A stretch of 64,000 bases of DNA from Climacium dendroides (Eukaryota > Streptophyta > Bryopsida > Hypnales > Climaciaceae). The notes under the pieces are model-generated. The model had not been told where the DNA came from, ran no database searches, and was given only the letters and a program-made list of their open reading frames with translations. The stretch covers positions 40,686,555 to 40,750,554 of the forward strand of contig OX467083.1 of assembly GCA_950106755.1 (NCBI GenBank), written 5' to 3'. The position numbers and the translations under genes were made by a program. Numbering within the stretch: position 1 is the stretch's first letter; each line of letters begins with the position of its first letter. Shown piece by piece: positions 1 to 12,635 of the stretch.

Positions 1-71
1 GCAAGTATTGTCGACTAGACACGAGAACGCCTGAAGACTCGGTGAAGAAATAAGACACAAAGCCAGCTAGA

Positions 72-176
72 ATGGGGCTGCTGCATTTGTATGGCGAATC
101 GGACGATCCTCGATGTGGTTTGACGAGAAAATCCTCCAAATGGAATTGGAACCTTGTCAAAGCCGACCTTGGTCGC
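72..176 (+). other. possible upstream coding exon (weak)
   Basis: An ATG at 72 opens 35 codons that run to a potential GT donor at 177. A second candidate exon lies near 842-902, after a CAG at the end of a GC-rich stretch, and stays open until a possible GT donor. Both have more GC-rich codons than their surroundings and could be upstream exons of the gene whose last exon starts at 2154. The polypyrimidine tract before 842 is poor and I do not recognise either peptide. This is only a lead; transcript data would decide. Confidence 0.2.
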
Positions 177-2153
177 GTAATAACTTCAATTATCCTTCTC
201 ACCTGGCGTCCTAAATTACTAGGTCTACTTTGAAAGCATCATCTGTGTTCTCTGTGGTCATGTCTATATCTGATGTGGAGAAAATTTGGGGTGGGGTGAG
301 CACTTCAGTCAAGGAGACCAACGCATAGAATCCGTGATCCCTTGTTCATCTACGGGAGACCCAATGAACGAGGGGCTCTTGGCGTCAAAGAAGGTGAAAC
401 CTGGTCTCAACTGTCTCCCGCATTTGAATCTTGTTCCATTTAACCTAATTAAAAAGTTTCTTGCATTTGTGAAGTGACTTTCTCCTGCAAGTGTTGTGTT
501 CCCAGCTACTCGTGTTCAGAATATTGATACAAACAAGTACATCGCCATAGTCGTTAAAATGGCAAATTTAAAGAACTTGGCACTTTTCCAAACGCCAATC
601 TGGAGCAATTTTCTGCCAGTCCCAGTTTTTAGAGCATTGTGCTCTTGATAACAGCACTCTGAAATACGTCATTTTATCAAATATGTCCCTGCGTTCTCTT
701 CTATCTGGTTTTGTATACACGTTTTGATTTTGGTAATAGAAATAGGGTTTTCAGTAAAGATATACTTTTAGCTCATTTGAAAGCATGTTCACGTGAGGAA
801 TGGGACAGTCATAGTGCACCTCGAGACAGTCCCAGCGCCGCAGGGGGAACGCTACGGCCCTGATTTCAAGAAAATGAACAAGGCGGCTGCAATCCAGTAC
901 GTAATTGGCCATTAACTTTGCACCATTTACTTTCTGTTGATCCAGCATAGTTCATGATGAGTTATTGAATCAATCTCAATGTCACTCCTGTTTTTTGTGA
1001 ATCTGCAGCCATTACTGTAGGTCGAATGAGCAACGGGCAGCTCGGGAGCGATTCTACTTCCACATCCAACCAAAACACACCCTTGTACCATTAGTCACCC
1101 CCACACCTTTTGCATTCGCTCTAAAACTTTCACATCAATCACAGCACAATTGATGGAGTCTCGTGTTTATATTTCATTTATATTAGAGCAAGAACTGATA
1201 ATTATCAAGACTTCAAGTTAAATGTGTGTTGAGAGTGGTGTGCAGAATACCAAATGGAGACTCCCCTCCGACAAGAACCCACACCATAGATATGGACTTG
1301 CACATCCCGGGTATACAACACTCTGCTACTGTATATCAAGTTAAAATAAACGGTCATGTAAGCCTAATTTTGTGCGCCGAAATTGTAACGTTTGACCGAG
1401 TGCATAGAGCTCTTAAAACATAAGATCTGAGGTTCAAGATGAGCATCTAGAGAGGTGCCAAATCTCTTGGCATTTTCTATGACGATTTGCCGTTTCTATG
1501 ACGATCAATGCCATAGGAATATCTCAAAGGCAGTGACAAATTACCCTGGAGGACTCAGACTATTTGGTCTGAAAATGACCAGCTACGATTTCATGGCCAA
1601 TTTGATTGATTATCTTGGTTTAAATATATTTCAAAGTGAATCAAATTCATCAAGATAAGTGAGGAACACAGTTTGCGTCGATCAAAACCTAAGAGAAAAT
1701 TCAATAAAAATAAAATCCCAGTCTTTGACCTACTCGAAAATTGCCAAACAAAATGACCGATTTGAGGCTCTTGATGCTCTCAAGAGAAAACCCTAAAGCA
1801 AAGCACCCCGAAGGCCGAAGGCCAAATTAAGTCTCACATTTTGAATTCGTCCCTTCCCCAGCTCTTGAATAGGATCGATTCACAGGAGAAAAGCCAGTAT
1901 GGAAATTGGACCACTGTCCTGTATATGAAAATTCAATAAATGTCCTTTTTGTGTCCCAATTCCACTCCTACTGTATCCACCACTGGCCATTGACTACGGA
2001 ATTCTTGAAAAAATCCATAGATGGACATGCAATTTGGATTTCTCCTGTGATCTTCAACCGGGAAGGATCGATCAGCAGCAGGCAAGAAGTTGCAGGCTGG
2101 CTACATGACTGATCCGTGATTAACTAACTCTGCCTGTGCGTGTGTTTGTTCAG
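177..2153. other. likely intronic or intergenic DNA, no clear gene
   Basis: Apart from the weak exon candidates at 72-176 and about 842-902, no convincing coding signal was seen. The right edge has a good acceptor context: a TAACTAAC branch-point-like motif at about 2121-2128, then a pyrimidine- and T-rich run ending in CAG at 2153. This suggests that at least the right part is an intron of the gene ending at 2493. Confidence 0.4.
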
Positions 2154-2493
2154 GGACGGCGAGTTCAAATTATTGATGGGCGGGGGCTACCAGGACGCGT
2201 GGATCAACATGAACGAGTACTTCAAGGCCAAGTACCCGGAGCGCTACACGGAAGCGCCGGGGCGTTTGGACGTGACCAGCAACAAAGCAGCGGAGCTTCA
2301 GAAGCAGTTCACGCGCGCGCGGCTCAGCCGCCCGATGCCCAAGAAGCGCTTCGTGCTGTCGCGCTTCCAAAACGTACCTAAGCGCATCGACAACGAAAAT
2401 GCCAAGCCGCTGAACCGCGGCCCGCCGTTTCATAAATTCTACGGGGTCAAGGGCAAAAGCGCTCCTCCACCTTGTGACATCCACCGGGTCTGA
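2154..2493 (+). CDS. terminal exon of an unrecognised conserved-looking protein
   Basis: About 113 codons end in TGA at 2491-2493. The exon is clearly GC-richer than its flanks and is preceded by a branch-point-like TAACTAAC, a pyrimidine tract and CAG, so it should start at 2154 with the last base of a split codon. The peptide opens with DGEFKLLMGGGYQDAWINMN, is rich in Lys, Arg and Pro, and has no transmembrane segment. I do not recognise the family. Basic, proline-containing short proteins of this style occur among microtubule-associated axonemal proteins, but that is a guess. The antisense frame over the same bases is also open, which reflects the GC-rich composition. Confidence 0.5.
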
Positions 2494-2501
2494 GGGAGAG
2501 T

Positions 2502-2545
2502 ACCCTAAACCCTAAAAAAACCCTTAAAAAAAACCTAAAACCCTA
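2502..2545 (+). repeat. telomere-like CCCTAAA degenerate run
   Basis: Just after the stop codon at 2493 lie several CCCTAAA-like units broken by A-runs. Plant telomere repeats are CCCTAAA, and short interstitial 'telo-box' copies are common near plant genes. This stretch is too short and degenerate for an internal telomere. Confidence 0.5.
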
Positions 2546-4310
2546 ATCGAGGGAAAGATCGTAGGTACCCTAAAAGGCATTATTCCGTTTCTATAGAATG
2601 GTTAACTGCTCATGTAACATTCAAGAACTTTTTTTTAATACTTTAGATTTACTTGAAACTTGCTCAGATTTTGTTCAAGTGTACATATTCAAGGCCACTT
2701 TGATGTTACAGATAATTTTGTCAAAAAAGGCTTATCAACAAAAAGTTACAAGGAAAATAGGAAGAAAGGTGCATGTTTATAAAAATAAAAAAAACATGCA
2801 ACCATTGATTATACAAGTGACTACCAAATTTTCACCTATCATTCCCAAATTACATTTCTACTTAATAAGCATGCGGTCAATTGTGCAGTAAAGTATTGCT
2901 AAATGGTCAAAAATAGCTTATGCTATGCATTGCACCTATCCTTCCTTTACAAAGTCCTTTTGTTATAAATGAATTTTTACAAGGTCCTTCCTTATTACTT
3001 GATGAATTGAGAATAAGGTTACTACACCCAAACCCAACAATGCATCCCAAACCAATAGTCCATCCAAAATCAACACTATATGGCAGTATTTGTACATTTG
3101 ATGCACCTAAATGTAGGCCTCTACTACATACTATCAATTTTTTAATGTGTTGGTTTTGGATATATTTACATTAGATGAAGTCTAAAAATAGCATTTTTGT
3201 ACTGTCTTTGAATTAAAGATAAAACAACTCAAATTTCAATGATAGAGTTTTGAAATTTTATGCTCTTAATCTTAATGTCTTAGTATTGATAATTTAGTTG
3301 ATAATTTAGTTGATAATTTTACAATGAGTATCTAATTATTATCTAAATTCATTTAGATAGACTTTTAGGCGAATGCTCATAATCAGTTGATCCTACCTTA
3401 TCCTACATACTAATGTATCATAAGATGATATTCACAACACTTGAATAGAAGGCTTAGGCGAACATATACTAATATTAAATATTTTTTGTATACCTATTTA
3501 ATTAAATTTAGAATTTTTCAATATTTTAGTAATGCACTAACATATACTATATGTTAGCATACATTAGTAATAGTGGTATTGGATTTTCCAACTCAAAAAT
3601 GTAAAAGAAAAAATATATATTAAACACATTTTAAATGGATTTTAAATTAGTTAGGCCAAGTATCTAATGCTAGGATAAGATTCGTTAAAAAGTAATTCAA
3701 AATGTAATTAAATATAGCATCTAATGAAAATTTTAAAAATCATAACATGTCATAATGGAATAGTGTAGAAAATATTAATAAAAATAATTTTAATTTTAAT
3801 CTATGATTATTATATTTTATGGGTTTTAGGCTTTGAGGGGGGAGTCCTATCAACAGAGATAGCGACAATAGGACCCATACAAGCAGAATAATAATAAAAG
3901 AAGACTTGCATACATCCAAAAGTCTACAACAATCATCATGTTTAGAACACCTCCGTCCTCCAATTTGGGCATCTCTTGCCTCCGTGGCATTCTAACAAGC
4001 AACAATTTAAGCTTGTGACAATAATGCCTGCTTGAAAATTCAACACATAGCATCTGCCCACAAGCCCCTTCCAAGGCATCTTCCGGACCCCAAATGTTTT
4101 CTAACACCTAGAAGGACAATGAGGACCAAAAGTGCCCTATAAATAATTTCATTGTTCACTGTAGAAACAAAAAATATACCTATTGGTTCAATAATTGGAG
4201 CATTTTGGTGATTACCTTGGTATGGAGGCCACATCCTTCAAGGGTTAAAAATCTTCTAGTCACAACTTGAGACTTTGATGAATAGAAGATACAAAGAATG
4301 TATGATATAA
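2546..4310. other. AT-rich intergenic DNA
   Basis: No gene recognised. A short 12-bp tandem repeat (TTGATAATTTAG, three units) occurs at about 3286-3320. Open frames here are short and have no family signature. Confidence 0.5.
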
Positions 4311-4546
4311 GGTGGATACTCCTCAAATGCACCACTAACCCAAAACCACCATCATCACTCTGTGTACATCTCCAAAATCAATATGTACCTATATAAAAGA
4401 AAGGGTTTTGGAACCTCTACCAAGAAAAACTTTAATCCTTTATAATTTTTGCATACAATATCCAAATGCCACATTCTTTGGTGCATTGGAACCTCCTTTC
4501 ACTTGCCAACAAGAAAATTTGAAAATTCAACAAGTCTAACAATAAT
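4311..4546. repeat. dispersed repeat X, copy 1
   Basis: This stretch aligns by eye with 12636-12870 in the same orientation. Shared blocks include the 'tcaaatgcac' segment, 'aactttra.c.tttataa', 'tccaaatg', 'tgcattg.aa' and the terminal 'taa.aataata' run. The identity is moderate, so the copies are old. Copy 1 is cut at its right end by the Stowaway-like element that starts at about 4547. Confidence 0.55.
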
Positions 4547-5126
4547 ATTCCCTCCATCTTGAAATAAATCCATTTTTTCCTAGAAATGGCTAGATTTGTT
4601 CCTATTTTCAGGGGTGTGTGTAGTACTATAGCTTCTAGTCAATCCCACTAGGTGTGAAAGAATTAAAGTCAATAGCAAAGTGGCACATGTTGAAAATAGA
4701 TAACGAAATTGACAAATTTCTCCACTTTGGGGAATTGCTCCAATGCTATTAATTTTAATCATTCTCCGAGCAATGTTGGTGCAATGAAGTCCAATGATAT
4801 CCTATGTATTCAATTCCGACAATGTCTTGTGATTCAACTCTAAGAAATTCTCAACAAGAGATTTGTTAGTAGTAGTTGCTATTAACAATTTTCAATTGAA
4901 TTCATCACATTTGGTTGGTTAGGGGTTGCATTTCAATTCCCTTTGCATAAATCAAATTGATGTATAGTATTTAGAGCATGGTATCTACAAATTCTCTTGC
5001 TTCAGTCCAAACTAGCTTCAGTTTTTGTCAATCAAGTTGTGGAGAGCCAATTTCTAATTTAATTTGAGACAAGTATATTTGGAAACCCCAGATTTATTTC
5101 GCAACGGAAGGAGTATCGGAGGGAGT
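4547..5126. mobile_element. Stowaway-like MITE
   Basis: The left end reads TTCCCTCCATCTTGAAATAA and the right end, reverse-complemented, reads CTCCTTCCGTTGCGAAATAA after an extra CTCCCTCCG unit. CTCCCTCCGT-type terminal repeats flanked by TA are the signature of plant Stowaway elements (Tc1/mariner group). About 0.58 kb, no coding capacity. It sits at the right edge of repeat X copy 1. The exact right boundary is ambiguous because the terminal motif is doubled at about 5105-5126. Confidence 0.5.
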
Positions 5127-5473
5127 AATAACTAGGCACAGTAGCAAAAACTGATGATTTGGGTTGTCCATCTTATGGGAACAAAGTGATAGGGGCCAGC
5201 TCATGCATAATTTTTTCCCAATGCAAGAATGCCTTTTTGACACTTGTGCCAAAGTCAAAATTCTTAGGTAAGTGTTACTGAATTAATCTAGTTAAAAAAC
5301 TCGCATGTTACACTGGGAAAAAAACATCGAAATGAAATATCACCACTTCAAAGCAGGTTTTCTCAGTTGCATTTGGAAAGTAGCATCTTCACAAACTCCA
5401 AAAACTAAAGTTCAGATGAAGGTACTAACTTGCATCACAAGTTGACGGTCAGAAAAGAATCTGACGCAATGAG

Positions 5474-5722
5474 ACATGGAGAGCGCCGGTACACGTTCTT
5501 TCCATGACAAGAATTTCAATCTTCAAATAACTCTAAATAATTGTGTAGAGCATCAAAAATAACGAATCAGAATTAGAGCTCATAGACCTATGATCACGAA
5601 ACACGGAGACCACCAGTACTTACATGTTCTCTCCATGACAAGAATGTAAAACTTCATATAGCTCCAAATAAATGTGAAGAGCACCAAGAATCACGACTCA
5701 GAATTCGAGCTCCTATCCCTCA
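5474..5722. repeat. two-unit tandem duplication downstream of the receptor kinase
   Basis: Units of about 125 bp (5474-5600 and 5601-5722) share 'ccatgacaagaat', 'ct.caaataa', 'gagca.caa.aat.acga.tcagaatt.gagctc' and other blocks in order. They lie just 3' of the minus-strand kinase stop codon (5833), so they may fall in its 3' UTR or terminator region. Confidence 0.65.
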
Positions 5723-5832
5723 AGTTCACTGAAACAGAAGCCACCATCCCCCCCCCCGAGCGAAGACAAGATCCTAGTATACAAGAGATATACAATTGGC
5801 CAAATCGATCCTCCTACCTGCCTCCCTCCCTC

Positions 5833-8800
5833 CTAAGCTGGAAATTGAGGCTGAATGTCCTTGAGCAAGCCCACAATTTGCTGCATGGTCGGTCTCTTGG
5901 ACGGCAGCTCCGCAGTGCAGAGATATCCAATTCGTAGCATCTCCAGCATCTCACTCTCGACTCCCATGCTGGCCAACTTGGGGTCCAAGCATTTATACCC
6001 TCGCTTCTCCCGAATCAACGCCCTCACCCAGCCAACTAAACTCCCCCCGTAACTCTCATGGAAGAACTGTCCTGTCGGTCTTTTCGTCGTCACCAGCTCC
6101 AACAACACCACTCCAAAGCTGTAGACGTCTCCCTTGGTGGAAGCTTTCCACATGTGGCCATACTCGGGCGGGACGTACCCTAAAGCTCCGCCGATGGCTG
6201 GCGTGTCCTCCGCCCGCTTCTCCGAGCTAATCAGAGCTGCAAGGCCACAATCTGCAAGGTGAGGCTCGTAGCTGGAGTCCAGCAAAATGTTGCTGGAGGT
6301 GACGTCGCGGTGCACCAAGTGGGGACAACAGCCGTGGTGCAGAAAAGCTAAAGCTCGAGCGACGCCCAGTGCTAGGTTGTGACGGATGGGCCAAGTTAGT
6401 TCGTCAGTGAAGCGTGACTCGACGTCTGGATTCTCCCATGTGTCCTTGGACCAGTCGTCGGGGTTGTGGGTACCTGCATGGAGAACTGTTTGTCAACACA
6501 AGAGGATTAAATGAAATCCCACTACGGCAAAAGAGATATACCTGGGATATAGGCTACCTGTCAGGGTTGGGCCTACAGTCCACCCTAAATAAGAGTTGCC
6601 TCCTTGTGTGTTGATATGATACAAGTGATATGAGTCCTCTCTAAAATACAATGTGAAGACATCTCTATAAAGTGCACCTACCTAACTGCAATCCCCACCT
6701 AATTCCCTACCCAGAACCTAAATCTAGGAGAGTCTTACTTGTCTTATGAGATTTGTGCCACATAACTAAGAAGAATGACCAACACTAGATTTAGGTTTTG
6801 AAATGAAGGTGGGGAATACATTGTGATGCAATTAGGTGTACTGACCTTATATGTACTGCAAAACATCAAGTGATTAAGCGTTAACCGGCTTCTTCGTTCT
6901 GGCACTCCTATCATCATTATTTGGTCCTTCATACGTAATAGTAAAATCATGGGTTCGTGAATCCCCTTGTAAGCTTGTATAAACATTCATCACTTTGTAA
7001 TCGTCTATACAGTAATTCCTTACAAGAGTTTGGTTTTTATCTACTACGAATTGAAACCACTTTCAGAGGGTGGACCGTACTCGGAACCTAGCATGGCATG
7101 AGTTGGCACATTTTGGGATAGAAAACGTACTAAGATCGTTACCTTCAGGTAGTTCATGAAGACGTCTTTGCAAGTCTCCATTCTCCATGAACTCGTAAAC
7201 CAGAAGTCGTTCTTCTCCAACCAAGCAATAACCCACGAGAGAAGCCAGGTTGGGGTGTCTGATCTTTCCCAAGGCCTCCAACTGGGCTGCCTTTTCAAAC
7301 TCGTTGGCAGGGCCGCCTTCAAACAAAGCCTTCACAACAATATGGAAACCCCCGGGTAAAGTACCCTTATAGGATGGACCATAGCCCCCATCGGAAATTT
7401 GGTAGTCTTTGTGAAAGTTAGATGTAGCTTGCAGGAGGTCTGCGAAGGTTAGGTTCAGCAGAGGCTTCTCGAACATAATCACTGGAATAGACCCGGCATG
7501 CGGCACTTGGACTGCCCATGTGCTTGGATCCGCTTCAAATGTCACTGGGAGCTTACTAGAAAGATACTTCGAAACCTCCTTAGCTCCTAGCTTCTTGGGC
7601 TTGCTTTTCAGCAGCAACAGCAAAATGGTGAGGAAACCACAGCAGGAGATGACGCTTGCAATTAAAATACCAAGAACAGCCCCAAATCGTAGCCGGTGAT
7701 GCCTGAAGTGCCTATGATGATGAATAGGAGGTGAGCCAAGAGGACAAATTATATTCAAAACATAACCGCACAAACCGGGGTTGCCTTCAAAAGCAGACGA
7801 GTTAAAAGCATCCCACACAGTTGACCTGGGAACTTCGCCACTCAGCCTGTTGTAGCGGAAGTTGACATTGCTCAGGGATCCCAGTAAGGTAAGCTCGGTT
7901 GGAATCTCGCCACTCAGATTGTTGAAAGACACATCCAGAAACTCCAATAGAGTTACCTGAGAGAGACCGGCAGGGATGCTCCCATTCAAGTGGTTGTGAG
8001 AAAGATCCAGAGAAACCAAGTTCTCCAGAGCAGAAAAGGAGTCTGGAATCGGGCCTCCCAGATTGCAATAAGAAAGATTTAGATAGGAAATGCTGACCAT
8101 TCGGCTGACATCTGGAAATTGCCCTTCCAGAAAAGAGTTTCCGGCCAGCCCCACATGACGAATGGACTTCAGTCCCAAGAAGCCCCATGACATGCTACCA
8201 TTCAAATGATTCGAAGAGAGATCGAGGACCTCCAGTGCAGGCAGAGTTGTAATGCTTAGTGGAATGCCGCCACTAAAGCTGTTGCTCCGGAAATCCAGCT
8301 CCCGTACTGTAAGAGAAATTTTCGTTGGTAAAGGCCCAGTGAAGTTGTTGCTCGCGAGCCTCACCACTGTCAAGTTCTGGGATGCAAGGATACTTGCAGG
8401 TATGCTACCGTTGAGCGAGTTGTTGCTGCAATCCAGCACGATTATCGATAAACTTAGTTGTGGGAGAGAACCCGTTAGCCTGTTGTTAGACAACACGAGA
8501 TCCTGTAAGAGAGGAAGCCCCGTTAATGACGCAGGTATAGTGCCGTTGAATCTGTTTGTCGAGAGAGAAACTGCTTTAAGCTGAAGTAAGTTTCTAAAGT
8601 TCAGAATAGATCCCTCAAAAATATTTCCAGAGATGTCAAGCACCTCCAGTGCTTCAAGCTTCTCAAATTGCCATGTTATTTCTCCACTCAACAGGTTGCT
8701 GCTCAGATTTAGATATGTTATCACCGCGAGTTCGTCAAAAGCCCAAGGCACCTCCCCACTGAACTGATTTGAAGAAAGGTCCAGATGCTGTAGTTGAGTC

Positions 8801-9351
8801 GACTTACTAAACACAGGAATTGTTCCAGAGAAGTTGTTGGAGTGTACATCGAAGAACTTTAAAAATTCCAAATCACCAAGCGTTTCTGGTAAAGACCCAG
8901 ATAGCATATTCTGTGAGAGGTCCAAGAGGGATAATTGGGGGAGGTTTTCCACCGTGTCAGGTACACTGCCCGTCAGTCCATTCTGGCCAAGCCAAAGGTG
9001 CGTGAGGCTCTGCAGGTCGAAGATGTCTACAGGGATTTCCCCTACGAGAAGATTGTTCGATAAATCAAGGGATTGCAAGGACCTAAGAGCTCCCAAAGTG
9101 CCAGGCAATATGGTTCCAGTTAGACCACGACCTTTGAAGTTGAGTGTCCAGATCTGTCGACCTGGGCCTAATCCAATGCAACTCACAATGCCAGCCCAGT
9201 CGCAAGCAGGAGCCGAGGTATTGTAAGCAGATCTGAAATTCGGCTGCGCAGTTTCCAAAAACCTCAGAAGGTTTGCTTCGTCGGGTGACTCCGCGCGGGC
9301 GCCATGAAAAAGAATTAGCGCTAATAGCATCCACGCTGCCACCTGTCCCAT
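5833..9351 (-). CDS. LRR receptor-like protein kinase, At2g24230/At5g58150 type
   Basis: Two exons, 9351-7143 and 6473-5833, with an intron at 7142-6474 (GT donor, CAG acceptor, phase 1), give a 949-residue plasma-membrane receptor kinase. An in-frame ATG at 9468 lies upstream, but the ATG at 9351 places a hydrophobic signal peptide (residues 1-20) at the N terminus, so I prefer it. Next come an LRRNT cap with paired Cys, about 18-20 LRRs (roughly 70-520), a membrane segment (556-581) and the kinase (about 638 to the end). Visible motifs are a Gly loop (DGGYGPSYKG), ATP-binding Lys674, HRD with Asp793, PPE, and a C-terminal SKRPTMQQ. The HRD motif is followed by V-T instead of V-K, and DFG is DCG. 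The architecture and exon-2 sequence resemble Arabidopsis At2g24230. The ligand is unknown. The gene appears intact. Confidence 0.9.
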
Positions 9352-10920
9352 GGGAGACCCTCCTCGCCTTCTATATGTATCTGCCCCGGCAGATACTCTA
9401 GTCGACATCATTTCCTCACCAATAGTTGCCCTTGCCACCCACATTATAAAATCACCGAAAGCCACCATGTAAACCTGCAGCAGCTCCTATACTACGCATC
9501 TTCAAGCCCTAGGATTCCACCTGCCGACATATAGCATAGATGAATCCACCTACTATGAAATCCTGCAAAACCAGACTGTAACCAGATCAACACTAAATTT
9601 ATAAATAAGAGTAATATCTGCATACCCCAGTTACACTAAAAACACGGGAAAAATATTCATCTTTATAACCTTTCAGAGCAAGTCAGCAGAACCAGGGTCC
9701 ACACCAAATTCAAGTCAGAGGAAAAGACCAGACCTCCTGGGGAAGTTCATGCGCATGGAGAAGCATAGCTCGTGACCAGCCACCCACTGTAACTTGGAGC
9801 ATGAAAGAAATCCCGAGGGCCTTGCCATTTGCGAAGTTCCACTGCAACAAGAAACCCCCAAAAATTACAGGAATGAGAGATGCACTCATGCGAATCAACA
9901 GCACCTTTAACAAATGCAAGTGTACGTTCGAGACTCAAGCCTAGTTGCGTATACCTCTCGAAATACATTCGCCTGTAATAAATCCTTCCTTGTCCAAAGT
10001 GGTGTTAACGTGAAAATAGATACGCTACCAGATATGCTAAACTCCAGTATTCCGACTCAGACATACAGCCTGAAAACTGTCTGAAAATTGAGTGCAAATG
10101 ATCATGAATCTACCCTGTAAGAAAAATTGAGCCAATAAAATCACTACTCAGGGTTCCTAGCTGCAAATGACATATTTCTGCCCCTAGAAAACCTAAGGTC
10201 ATCATCTCAGAGAAACACACTTTCCGCACCACTACATCCTAAGACGAAGCTCATGTACCCTATGACAAAACCCCTACTAGACTCGAAATGACTGCATCGG
10301 AGGGGGAGATATTTCATGTTACAGAGAATCGCTCTATAAGCGATTGTAGGTTACCAAAGCCTTACTGTTTCAGTCGAATGCGACACTGCTAGAACATTTT
10401 CCATTAGCGAACATAACTTGTGTTCAATATTGTCGAAAATAAAGGTAGTCAGTGCGAAGATAACCTAAGAATCGCCATGGTATCGAACATACGAAATGCG
10501 CCTCCAGATGACCCGACATAGTGAAGACATACAAAAACCATGTTCTTGCTTTCTTGCTTTTGCGCACAAAATATGAACAAATTAAGGTTCGAAGCTAGCG
10601 CAACATCGTCACTACAAATCAAAGCGGCGACATCTGCTTCCAGACGGAAAAGCGTACCTGATTCTCTACTTGCACATGCCTTCACGAAGCATCCAAAACC
10701 GCAACCTCACAATATAAAACTCATCTGACTCTCCTCTTCCCTACCACATGTTCCAGAAGCACGACCAACTCAACGATTCCAGCCATTTCACCGCCGCATG
10801 TCACCTGCCTCCCCGATCTACAAACCAAACCTTCTCACTAACCCAAACAGCCCCCCGTTCCGCTGAGCTCTTCAACACAACACCGTCAAAAGCATGACCC
10901 AAATCCCCACCACCCTGGCT
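9352..10920. other. upstream region of the receptor kinase gene
   Basis: This is the promoter and 5' leader region of the minus-strand kinase. It is of mixed composition, with short open frames and no recognisable protein. An open extension of the kinase frame reaches the ATG at 9468. No clear TATA box could be assigned. Confidence 0.45.
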
Positions 10921-11330
10921 CTCCTCCCAAACCTTGCGAAACCTCACATTCACGAACACTGCATCCCGAAGCTTCAGCAAAGCTCACAACCACTGCCTCC
11001 CAAAGCTTGCAAAACCTCACATTCACGAACAGTGCTTGCCACAGCTTCAGCAAAGCCCACGACCACTGTTTCCCAAAGCCTCCGCAAAGCTCACATTCAC
11101 GAACACTGTTTCCCAAAGCTTCAGCAAAGCTCACCAACACTGCTTCACAAACGTTGCAAAACTTGACATCCACGAACACTGCATCCCAAAGCTTCCACAA
11201 AGCTCACATTCACGAACACTGCTTCCCAAAGCTTCAGCAAAGCTCACCAACACCGCTTCCCAAAGATTCACGAAGTCTCCTTCCCAAAGCTTGAGCCCGC
11301 CCCATCTGACGCAGCATTCCCACGTCCCAC
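10921..11330 (+). repeat. minisatellite of about 33-37 bp units
   Basis: Roughly ten imperfect units built on CTCACATTCACGAACACTGC followed by TTCCCAAAGCTTCAGCAAAG, with variants such as 'cacaaccactg' and 'caccaacactg'. All three forward frames are open across much of it, as expected for a repeat with a period near a multiple of three, so these frames are not evidence of a gene. A related decayed array occurs at about 36880-37080. Confidence 0.8.
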
Positions 11331-11487
11331 GTTGCCCTGTGGAGTCAAAACGACGGCGCCCACCATGCACACCAGCGAAGTGCTCGAGTGGCAGGCTTCA
11401 AAACGGGATCTTCAATGCAGGAAGAAGGCCGCAATGCATCAATGCCATTCCTGAGCAAGTCCTGAGCAAGTCCTGAGCAAGTCCTAA
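11331..11487 (+). repeat. unique flank plus 13-bp tandem repeat, shared with 38800-38910
   Basis: The stretch at about 11355-11450 (…GTGCTCGAGT… to …GCAATGCATCAATGCCAT) is repeated at 38811-38902 with good identity. It is followed by three GAGCAAGTCCT-type units of 12-13 bp (about 11451-11487). Together with the preceding minisatellite this forms one dispersed repeat whose second copy was split by the TIR element at 37093-38799. Confidence 0.65.
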
Positions 11488-12635
11488 GAGCCAGAAGCAC
11501 CAAGTGCGTCGCCCCAAAAGGAAAGAGACGGAGGACGGAATTGGCCATGGACTGGGTCTGACGTCCTGACACCATTGCCAGCTTCGAAACTGGTGGAGTA
11601 CTGTACCGACCTCCCTCATTCCATGTCGTGGCATTTATGGAGGGAGAGTTTTCTTTCCGGGCTTTTCTCTGTTTCGCTTTCGTTTCTTTCCATGCTTTTT
11701 TTTGTATTTTTTGAAAGAAATGAAACGGAATTCCATTGTAAAAGGGGTGAGTTTCTTTCCATGCTTGGATGATTCTTTCCAGGGGGGTCAGTTGGTGATT
11801 TAGAGTGGTGTGGAACTAATTAATCAAGTGGTTAATTATATTTAGTGCAAGCTTAAGTTAGCCGAGCAGCTCTGTTTCTGTTCTGTTTTGGTGTAACTTG
11901 TTAGTCTACTTTAATGTATTTGTAATTGTAATGCAGGTGCTGTTTATTATTGAGCAATGAAGTAGATCCGAGCTATGGTTGTTGACACAATTTATGTTTA
12001 TGACAGGAATGAAGCTTCTTCAGTTACTGGAGTGATCATTTCTTCGCGACACTATTCATGACAATTTATTGCTTTACTTCATTAGAATTCAGTTCCCCTC
12101 CTGCTCATTGGTCAACCCATTAAAGGACATTGCAAGCCCCACGGGCAATTTGAAAGTCAACATCTGAATTTTCTGATTTTAAAAAGTTTTAAGCTTACCC
12201 AAGAAAATGTAGCCCTACTGGTTTACATTTTACTCCATTTGATTCTTTTCTCAAAATTGTTAAAATTTTGAAGACAACATCTTGAAAGCTCAAAATACAC
12301 CACTTTTGAACTTTTTCTATCAAATTTCTCTTGATGAAAGTTTAAAGAGTGCATCAATTATACCTCAATGTTTGCCACTATTGTTTCCATTTTGTTTGAA
12401 ATTTTCAAACTATTTTAAGTATTTGTGTAATTGTTATGTTTTTTATAACAAATTTTCTTTAAAAAATCAAATTTAATTTAATTTAAAAATTTTGTTTATG
12501 GATTTATAGAAGATGAGATTAAATTTCAGAGATATATTACTACAGGTGACAAATAATAAAATTTTGAAATGTGTATTTTAATAAAGCTAACCAAGCTTGA
12601 ATAGGAAATGTATTTTTAAGGATTAAGGTAGGGAC
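11488..12635. other. intergenic, AT-rich to the right
   Basis: No gene recognised. The stretch at about 11640-11770 has T-rich runs and a repeated 'tttctttccatgctt' motif. The rest is low-complexity AT-rich sequence. Confidence 0.45.

Noticed and set aside
2170..2484. 104-codon minus-strand frame opposite the terminal exon
   Set aside because: Shadow of the GC-rich plus-strand exon; no splice or family support.
7802..9334. Several 80-130-codon frames on either strand within the LRR region
   Set aside because: Repetitive LRR codons leave other frames open; the kinase frame is continuous and has the domain evidence.
10886..11476. Overlapping frames of 90-180 codons on both strands
   Set aside because: They all run over the 33-37 bp minisatellite; openness in many frames is a repeat artefact.
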